Made by a program: the position numbers and the translations under genes. The notes beneath the pieces were generated by a model, which searched no databases, was not told the origin of the DNA, and worked only from the letters and a program-made list of their open reading frames with translations. A stretch of DNA of 35,494 nucleotides from HKST-UBA85 sp035654775 (GTDB taxonomy: Bacteria > Bacteroidota > Bacteroidia > Flavobacteriales > Flavobacteriaceae), in NCBI GenBank assembly GCA_035654775.1, contig DASRWB010000007.1, positions 1 to 35,494 of the forward strand, given 5' to 3'. Of the stretch, positions 30,763 through 35,494 are shown piece by piece; within the stretch, counting starts at the first letter, position 1, and each line of letters begins with the position of its first letter.

Positions 30763-31338
30763 TTAATTCGTTGGTGGTAATAATACTTTATCCACAACAT
30801 GTACAATTCCGTTTCCTGCCGGTATGCTGGTTATAATGTTTGCTCCTCCTATAACGGGCTCTTCATCGATAACCTCAACCGTTACATATTGATTATTGGC
30901 TTGTCCCAGTTGTTTAAATTTTTTCAAAAATTCTTTTGAATAGTTTCCCGGTGTAACGTGATACTTCAAAATACCTGCTAAAGTTTCTTTGTTTTCAGGT
31001 TTCAAAAGATGATCCAACGTCCCTTCGGGCAATGCTGCAAAAGCTTCATTAGTAGGTGCAAATACCATTAACGGTCCTGCATTCACCAAAGCGTTTTCTA
31101 AACCTGCTGCTTGTACGGCAGCAACCAAAGTGCTATGGTCAGGAGAGTTTATGGCTATATGCAATACGGTAGGTTTACTTTCATCATCGTCTATAAAAGC
31201 TTGTCCTGTTTGTTCTTTTTGTACCGTCTCGGTTGTTGAATTCGTTTGCGCTGCAGAGGCTTCGTTGTTTTGGTTTTTGCACGAACAAAACAGGAGTGCA
31301 AAAACAACAATTGCGGTTAGTTTTTTTAGGTGTTTCAT
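30763..31338 (-). CDS. Fasciclin-domain lipoprotein
   Basis: A lipobox around Cys18/Cys20 (LLFCSC) is followed by a low-complexity linker and one fasciclin (FAS1) domain from about residue 60 on. Conserved segments are APTNEAFAALPEGTLDHLL and ILKYHVTPGNYS, then NGIVHVVDKVLLPP at the end. FAS1 domains mediate adhesion or protein contacts. Placed between a cytochrome c gene and nosZ, 25 bp before nosZ, it may scaffold the periplasmic electron-transfer chain. Its role in N2O reduction is not known. Confidence 0.9.
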   Translation of the reverse strand: MKHLKKLTAIVVFALLFCSCKNQNNEASAAQTNSTTETVQKEQTGQAFIDDDESKPTVLHIAINSPDHSTLVAAVQAAGLENALVNAGPLMVFAPTNEAFAALPEGTLDHLLKPENKETLAGILKYHVTPGNYSKEFLKKFKQLGQANNQYVTVEVIDEEPVIGGANIITSIPAGNGIVHVVDKVLLPPTN

Positions 31339-31350
31339 AACACTTAGGTA

Positions 31351-31848
31351 TTACAATGTTCTAAAATATTCTAATACTGCTCTTGCATCTTCTTGGCTTA
31401 GGTTTTGATTGGCCATAGGCGAACCATTAAACTCTATAAGTAGCTCTTTGGCCAGCGGATCTTTTTGTACCATTTCTTCAGGGTTTAAAATCATGTTCAT
31501 GATCCATTCCGGTGTTCTACGATCCAGAATTCCCGTAGGTGCGGGTCCAATAAATTTTTTGTCAGGCCTGTGGCAAGCCGTACACATATTCTTAAAAACT
31601 TCAGCACCTCGCGCAGCAAGTGCCTGATCTACTTCTGCAGAAAGCGAAACGGAAGTGACAGGACCTACACCTTTATTGGTAAGGTCTATTTTCTTTGAAG
31701 CCGGAACGGCCTCTTCTTTTACGGGTGTTTGGGTTTTTACTTCGGGTTTTTCATAAGTGAAACTTTCCGTCTTTTTTTCTTCTTTTCCGCCACAGTGAAG
31801 TAAAAAGACAGTAAATAGTAAAGGGAGAATTTTTAGTGTTGTTTTCAT
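31351..31848 (-). CDS. Monoheme cytochrome c lipoprotein, probable electron donor to NosZ
   Basis: The lipobox ends at Cys19 (LLHCGGKEEKK). A charged, proline-containing linker of about 50 residues leads to a class I cytochrome c domain with CTACH at residues 89-93 and a probable Met ligand in GSPMANQNLS. As first gene of the nos operon, 12 bp before the fasciclin gene, it is the likely tethered donor to NosZ or an electron relay from the bc1/ACIII complex. Codons 3-7 contain a one-mismatch copy of the leader motif. Confidence 0.92.
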   Translation of the reverse strand: MKTTLKILPLLFTVFLLHCGGKEEKKTESFTYEKPEVKTQTPVKEEAVPASKKIDLTNKGVGPVTSVSLSAEVDQALAARGAEVFKNMCTACHRPDKKFIGPAPTGILDRRTPEWIMNMILNPEEMVQKDPLAKELLIEFNGSPMANQNLSQEDARAVLEYFRTL

Positions 31849-31869
31849 ACTTTGTACGTTTTTATTTTA

Positions 31870-31933
31870 CAAAAGTATTGGGTTCAACACATTTAAAACA
31901 TGATATTTATCATATTTAAGATAAAAATGTCCT
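31870..31933 (-). promoter_or_regulatory. nos operon promoter: Fnr-type box, -7 element and upstream NsrR-like site
   Basis: ATGATATTTATCAT (31900-31913) is a perfect 5-4-5 palindrome. TACTTTTG on the minus strand (31877-31870) is a consensus -7 element with its last base 30 nt from the box. The transcript should begin near 31864, 16 nt before the cytochrome c gene. AAGATAAAAATGTCCT (31918-31933) lies 19 bp further upstream, centre to centre, unlike nirK where the same motif is downstream of the start. Confidence 0.75.
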
Positions 31934-31951
31934 ATTTTGAGAATGCCCCAT

Positions 31952-31979
31952 AAAAAAAGCCAACTTTTAGCTGGCTTTT
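31952..31979 (-). terminator. Terminator of the universal stress protein gene
   Basis: AAAAGCCA (31955-31962) and TGGCTTTT (31972-31979) pair around a 9-nt loop. Read on the minus strand, the stem ends in a run of seven T, just after the usp stop at 31997. Confidence 0.8.
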
Positions 31980-31996
31980 AAGACGATTATCTGACC

Positions 31997-32824
31997 TTAA
32001 ATTTTAAACGTCATTACCGGTAAAATGGCATGATTGGCTATGTCTTCAGATATGCTTCCTTCAAAAAAGTGGGCTATCCCTTTTCGTCCATGTGTAGGCG
32101 TAATGATTAAATCGGCTTTTATTTTGTTGGCAAAATTTAACACACCTCTTTCTACCGAATAATCGGAAACAAAATTCATGGTTTGGAGTGCATCGAGGTT
32201 TCCGTTTGCTTTATTGAAAAAGCCGGCGACAAGTGCATCTATTTCTGAAGTACTTTTAAATTGGTCTGTGGGTAAATTTACATAAAGTGTGTTAAAGGTA
32301 GCCTGTGGAAACATGGCTTTGGCTTTTTTGTAAACATCGATTACCTCATTGGAAAAATCACAGGCAAAAACCACATTGTTAAACTGTAATTTTTGGGGTT
32401 TATTTTTAATTACCAAAACCGGAAGTTCGGCATTTCTTACTACACGCTCTGTATTAGAACCTACAAACAATTCGTTCAATCCGCTTGTTCCGTGAGATCC
32501 CATAACTATAAGTGAGGCCTTGTGCTCTTTGGCTACTTCACTTACTTCACTAAATACCTTGTAGTGTTTAACAATAGGCGTTACTTGAATTCCCTGCAGG
32601 TAATCCTTTTTTAAAAAAGCTTCAAACCGTTTTTCGGCCAGCTTTAAAAAAAATACCGATTTGGCTTGCGATTCTGCATCAGCTGTGGTTAAAATCCCAT
32701 CCGACAGTTCCAGCATGTGTAAAACAAGAATTTCAGAATGGCGCTGTTTCGCCAGTATGGCTGCTGCTTCAAGTGCATACTCAGAATGTTTTGAAAAATC
32801 TACAGGTACAATTATTTTGTTCAT
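31997..32824 (-). CDS. Tandem-domain universal stress protein
   Basis: Two UspA domains are fused (about residues 1-140 and 147-275). The first has the ATP-binding motif GSHGTSGLNELFVGSNTERV, the second a weaker one (THGRKGIAHFFEGSISEDI). No transmembrane or signal segment is present. Many anaerobically induced Usp genes are under Fnr-type control. Here an Fnr-type box lies upstream at the same distance from a -7-like element as in the respiratory promoters, and AAACACTAAA lies 12 nt before the start. Confidence 0.93.
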   Translation of the reverse strand: MNKIIVPVDFSKHSEYALEAAAILAKQRHSEILVLHMLELSDGILTTADAESQAKSVFFLKLAEKRFEAFLKKDYLQGIQVTPIVKHYKVFSEVSEVAKEHKASLIVMGSHGTSGLNELFVGSNTERVVRNAELPVLVIKNKPQKLQFNNVVFACDFSNEVIDVYKKAKAMFPQATFNTLYVNLPTDQFKSTSEIDALVAGFFNKANGNLDALQTMNFVSDYSVERGVLNFANKIKADLIITPTHGRKGIAHFFEGSISEDIANHAILPVMTFKI

Positions 32825-32871
32825 TGTGCTATTTTGTTTAGTGTTTTAATTAAGTTTTTACATTGAATAGC

Positions 32872-32915
32872 TAAAGGTATTAAACATATTTCAATTGCAG
32901 TATGATAATTATCAT
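32872..32915 (-). promoter_or_regulatory. Fnr-type box between usp and sodC
   Basis: ATGATAATTATCAT (32902-32915) is a fully symmetric 14-bp palindrome. On the minus strand TACCTTTA (32879-32872), a one-mismatch -7 element, ends 30 nt from it, matching the spacing at ccoI, ccoS, nirK and nos. Toward sodC, TAACTTTA (32948-32955) ends 40 nt from the box, one helical turn farther, so divergent control of both genes is possible. Confidence 0.65.
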
Positions 32916-32985
32916 TTCTTAAAATTGGCGGTCCATAGAATAATTGTTAACTTTAACACTTATTTACTAAAAAATAGATTTAACA

Positions 32986-33567
32986 ATGAAAATAGTATAT
33001 TTCTTACTGGTTTTTGCCATAGCAACAACTACTATATCCTGTAAAAAAAAGGAAAACAAAAATGCTGAAAATACAACTTCCGAAGAAGTCGTTACAGTAG
33101 AAGCGGAACCTGAAGTAAAAAAACTTAAAGTAACGCTGGAACCTAAAAGCGGATCCAATGCCCGAGGAACCGTTATTTTTAATCAAAACGACGGCGAAGT
33201 ATACATGACCGCTTTATTTGAAGGGCTTACCGAAGGCTCACATGCTATCCATATACACGAATCGTCCGATTGCTCAGCGCCTGATGGTACATCAACTGGC
33301 GGACACTGGAATCCCACTCGATCTCAACACGGAAAATGGGGCGACGAAACCGGATACCACAGAGGCGACATTGGCAACTTTACCGTTGATGCCAGTGGCA
33401 ACGGCAGCATCTCTTTTAAAACCGACGAATGGTGTATAGGCTGCGACGACCCAACCAAAAACATTATAGGAAAAGCCATTATTGTTCATGAAGGTGTAGA
33501 CGACTTTACAACACAACCTACCGGAGATGCCGGTGGAAGAGTAAGTTGTGGCGGTATTATTGAATAA
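32986..33567 (+). CDS. sodC: Copper/zinc superoxide dismutase lipoprotein
   Basis: The lipobox ends at Cys19, and an acidic linker leads to a complete SodC domain. Copper ligands are His89, His91, His107 (bridging) and His168. Zinc ligands are His107, His115, His125 and Asp128. Cys96 and Cys188 form the usual disulfide, and TGDAGGRVSCGGI closes the fold. An additional pair, Cys150 and Cys153 in WCIGC, is unusual. It converts periplasmic superoxide to peroxide and oxygen. A perfect terminator follows. Possible co-control with usp by the shared Fnr-type box is inferred. Confidence 0.95.
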   Translation: MKIVYFLLVFAIATTTISCKKKENKNAENTTSEEVVTVEAEPEVKKLKVTLEPKSGSNARGTVIFNQNDGEVYMTALFEGLTEGSHAIHIHESSDCSAPDGTSTGGHWNPTRSQHGKWGDETGYHRGDIGNFTVDASGNGSISFKTDEWCIGCDDPTKNIIGKAIIVHEGVDDFTTQPTGDAGGRVSCGGIIE

Positions 33568-33587
33568 TTAGATTCTAGTAGATTTTA

Positions 33588-33631
33588 ACACAAAAAAAAC
33601 ACAGATCTATTAAGCCTGTGTTTTTTTGTGT
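33588..33631 (+). terminator. Strong terminator of sodC
   Basis: AAAAAAACACAG (33593-33604) and CTGTGTTTTTTT (33616-33627) pair perfectly around an 11-nt loop. With a one-base bulge the stem extends further to ACAC/GTGT (33588-33631). Confidence 0.85.
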
Positions 33632-33735
33632 CTGCATTTAGCATAACGCTTTACCTCTTATACCAACCCTAAACACTGGAATAATAAATCAGAGACATAG
33701 GCCAAAAAACTCCGTTAAGCCTGTGAATTATATAG

Positions 33736-33743
33736 TATATTTG
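33736..33743 (+). promoter_or_regulatory. -7 promoter element of the LETM1-like gene
   Basis: TATATTTG is a perfect TAnnTTTG match 19 nt before the start codon at 33763, leaving a leader of about 14 nt. Neither regulatory palindrome of the respiratory genes is present. Confidence 0.6.
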
Positions 33744-33762
33744 CCTGTAAAATTAACCCAAC

Positions 33763-34941
33763 ATGAATCCTTCTGCTCAAGGCTGGCTAAAAAAATTACT
33801 TCAAGAGCTAAACACTCATCATGAATTTTTGACCCATGATGCAGCTTTATTTTACCAAAACCTGAGAAGCAGCGGATTTATTTATGGAACGAATGTAAAT
33901 GGTCTGGTTCCAAAGTACAGAAATGCCGATTTGACGGAAGAAGAATTTACTAAACTAAATTTAGTTTCTTCCTTATTTTATATCTTCAGTCGGACAGATA
34001 CAGACAAAGAAAATTTCGCGGAAACCGCCATTTCGTTTTATCAGTCTATCAGCGAGTTTAAGCCTTCGTTTCTGGACGAAATCTTGGGTGAAAAAAAAGG
34101 GCTAGAGCTATTGGAAAAAATCATTCACAAGCGCATTCATATTGACGATAATATCATCACCAAAAATTTCAACTATTTTATTACCAATGCTGTTCTTTTT
34201 AGCGACGTATTGGCTTTCAAAGTGTATTTGGAAAACCCGAAAAAAGTAGAAAACTACCTCAAAAAACTGGAAACAGCCATAGAAGTAAGCGTGTATAAAG
34301 CTTTTAACACAAAAGAAACAAAATCTGAGTACGACAAAAGCTTGATGAAACTGTTTGAGGTTTCTTTGCGCTACAAAAGCGAAACCGTTCAACCTTTACA
34401 CCTATTGCTTCCGGAATTTAAACAGGAACTTGAAAAATATTACTTGCTGGATTTGACCACAATGGCTATTTGGAGCGACAAGGTAATTGACAAACAGGAA
34501 CGGGCATTTTTAAGTACAATTGCAGGCTATTTTGAGCTTAATACAAGTATAGTAAATGACAGCATCAATCAACTTGACACTTTTTATGTTTCTTATAAAG
34601 ACAAAATCCCTTTATTAAACTCCAAAAACCCGGTACAAAGTTTTTACGACAATTCCGGGAGAATGGTAAACAAACTCATCAAAAGAAACAAAAAACGTTT
34701 ACTTCGGGAACTAAAAGAAAGCAAAGAACTGATGTATTTGATAAAAAAATCAACCACAAACTCACTGTCTGAAGAAGAACAAAAAAAAATGCAAAATCAA
34801 TTGCTGGATATTTTTAAATCCATTCCCAGTCTGGCTATTTTTATGCTTCCAGGCGGAATGTTGCTGTTGCCTATTGTTATAAAATTTATCCCTAAACTTC
34901 TGCCTTCCGCGTTTGACGACAATAGGATAGAAAATGAGTAA
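33763..34941 (+). CDS. LETM1-related protein of Bacteroidetes, unknown function
   Basis: A 392-residue, mostly helical protein without signal peptide. The C-terminal part (about 285-380) resembles the LETM1 ribosome-binding-like region: RLLRELKESKELMYLIKK, a SLSEEEQKKM stretch, and the hydrophobic helix IPSLAIFMLPGGMLLLPIVI followed by KFIPKLLPSAF. Such proteins are annotated as LETM1-related biofilm-associated proteins in flavobacteria. The N-terminal half has no recognisable domain. It has its own promoter and appears unrelated to respiration. Confidence 0.8.
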   Translation: MNPSAQGWLKKLLQELNTHHEFLTHDAALFYQNLRSSGFIYGTNVNGLVPKYRNADLTEEEFTKLNLVSSLFYIFSRTDTDKENFAETAISFYQSISEFKPSFLDEILGEKKGLELLEKIIHKRIHIDDNIITKNFNYFITNAVLFSDVLAFKVYLENPKKVENYLKKLETAIEVSVYKAFNTKETKSEYDKSLMKLFEVSLRYKSETVQPLHLLLPEFKQELEKYYLLDLTTMAIWSDKVIDKQERAFLSTIAGYFELNTSIVNDSINQLDTFYVSYKDKIPLLNSKNPVQSFYDNSGRMVNKLIKRNKKRLLRELKESKELMYLIKKSTTNSLSEEEQKKMQNQLLDIFKSIPSLAIFMLPGGMLLLPIVIKFIPKLLPSAFDDNRIENE

Positions 34942-34981
34942 GCCATAAAAATTTCTATTTTTTCTTTGACCTTATCTTTTT

Positions 34982-35009
34982 TAATCGTAATATTGCAATA
35001 AAACGATTA
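34982..35009 (+). promoter_or_regulatory. Probable ArsR operator
   Basis: TAATCGT (34982-34988) and ACGATTA (35003-35009) are inverted copies enclosing TATTGCAATA (34991-35000), itself a perfect palindrome. The site ends 6 nt before the arsR start, so a bound ArsR would block its own transcription. Confidence 0.7.
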
Positions 35010-35015
35010 ATACCC

Positions 35016-35345
35016 ATGGGAATTGCCAAGTCAGAAATTTTTACCGACGACCAAAATTTAATTGCAAACTTTGCCAAAGCTTTCGGACATCCGGCTCGAG
35101 TGGCTATTCTACAGCATTTATTTAAAACAAATTCTTGCATTTGCGGCGATTTAGTTAACGAAATCGGATTAGCTCAAGCCACTATCTCACAGCATCTTAA
35201 AGAGCTTAAAAACCTGAACCTGATAAAAGGCACAGTAGAAGGTACAAGCGTTTGTTATTGCATCAATGAAAACACCTGGAATGACGTTAAAAAATTACTT
35301 TCTGAATTTTTAGACATGAATATTCATCCTTCAAACTGTTGTTAA
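35016..35345 (+). CDS. arsR: ArsR/SmtB-family metalloregulator
   Basis: A 109-residue winged-helix protein. The DNA-binding helix is LAQATISQHLKELKNLNLI and the metal-sensing Cys pair is in NSCICGDLV, in the position of ArsR ELCVCDL. A C-terminal SNCC may add ligands. ArsR repressors leave DNA when arsenite or a similar metalloid binds. The operator lies just upstream, and a DUF6428 gene typical of Bacteroidetes arsenic operons follows 18 bp later. Confidence 0.92.
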   Translation: MGIAKSEIFTDDQNLIANFAKAFGHPARVAILQHLFKTNSCICGDLVNEIGLAQATISQHLKELKNLNLIKGTVEGTSVCYCINENTWNDVKKLLSEFLDMNIHPSNCC

Positions 35346-35363
35346 ACTTTAAATAAAAAACCT

Positions 35364-35494
35364 ATGAAACTCTCCCAAGTTAAAGAAATACTTAAAACCC
35401 TTAAAACCATATCCTTTGAATTGCCGGACGGAAGTCTAGTTCCTGAACACTTTCACGTCACCGAAATGGGTCACATACACAAGCATTTTATCGA
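35364..35494 (+). CDS. DUF6428-type protein, 3' end outside the window
   Basis: Forty-three codons are visible before the window ends. The sequence, MKLSQVKEILKTL followed by the PDGSLVPEHFHVTEMG segment and HIHKHF, matches small proteins of arsenic-resistance operons in Bacteroidetes. Their biochemical function is unknown. It is in one operon with arsR. Confidence 0.8.
   Translation, partial: MKLSQVKEILKTLKTISFELPDGSLVPEHFHVTEMGHIHKHFI

Noticed and set aside
30738..30806. N-terminal extension of nosZ
   Set aside because: It would place 23 residues before a good lipoprotein signal, overlap the fasciclin gene, and ignore the leader motif just upstream of 30737.

Overview
The window comes from a member of the Bacteroidetes, most likely a flavobacterium. 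The DNA is AT-rich, genes lack Shine-Dalgarno sequences, many promoters carry the Bacteroidetes -7 element TAnnTTTG, most exported proteins are lipoproteins, and cytochrome cbb3 oxidase has the fused CcoN-CcoO subunit. The central 26 kb is a respiratory island for low oxygen and nitrogen oxides: cbb3 oxidase, copper nitrite reductase and nitrous oxide reductase with their assembly factors and regulators. No NO reductase or nitrate reductase gene is in the window.

Layout. 1-1781 (minus): a Hsp90/MORC-type GHKL ATPase that runs off the left edge, and a small XRE repressor, probably one end of a restriction or defence island. 1866-2595: a gene-free, C-rich stretch with a 12-unit 10-bp tandem repeat. 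2596-5824: two secreted peptidases and a frameshifted YdeI-like remnant. 5911-6588 (minus): a Crp/Fnr regulator. 6687-15212 (plus): ccoI, ccoS, ccoNO, ccoQ, ccoP, ccoG, ccoH and a UreH-like membrane protein. 15289-16722: a PLP decarboxylase. 16826-19873 (plus): an Rrf2/NsrR-like regulator, the Fe-S repair protein RIC, a CcoN-like orphan membrane protein and a hemerythrin. 24128-19886 (minus): nirK (lipoprotein with a C-terminal heme), nirV, sco and an outer-membrane barrel. 31848-24414 (minus): a cytochrome c, a fasciclin lipoprotein, nosZ, a membrane protein, nosL, nosD, nosF, nosY and a small lipoprotein. Then come a universal stress protein (minus), sodC (plus), a LETM1-like protein, and the start of an arsR operon.

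Two regulatory motifs link these blocks. First, ATGAY-N4-RTCAT palindromes stand before ccoI, ccoS, nirK, the nos operon and the usp/sodC pair. In the first four and before usp, the palindrome lies exactly 30 nt upstream of the last base of a -7 element, the geometry of class II Fnr activation. The adjacent Crp/Fnr protein is the natural candidate. Second, AAGAYA-N4-TRTCYT palindromes stand before the Rrf2 gene, ric, nirK and the nos operon, which fits NO-relieved repression by the Rrf2 protein.

A third signal is post-transcriptional in appearance. The 10-mer AAACACTAAA occurs just upstream of the start codons of nirK, nosZ, the nos membrane protein (twice) and usp, with one-mismatch copies at nosL and in the first codons of the cytochrome c gene. 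Its exact complement sits in the 12-nt loop of a perfect hairpin just behind the nosZ stop codon. This looks like a seed in a nosZ 3'-UTR RNA acting on the same regulon, and is the most unusual feature of the window. It is an inference from sequence only.
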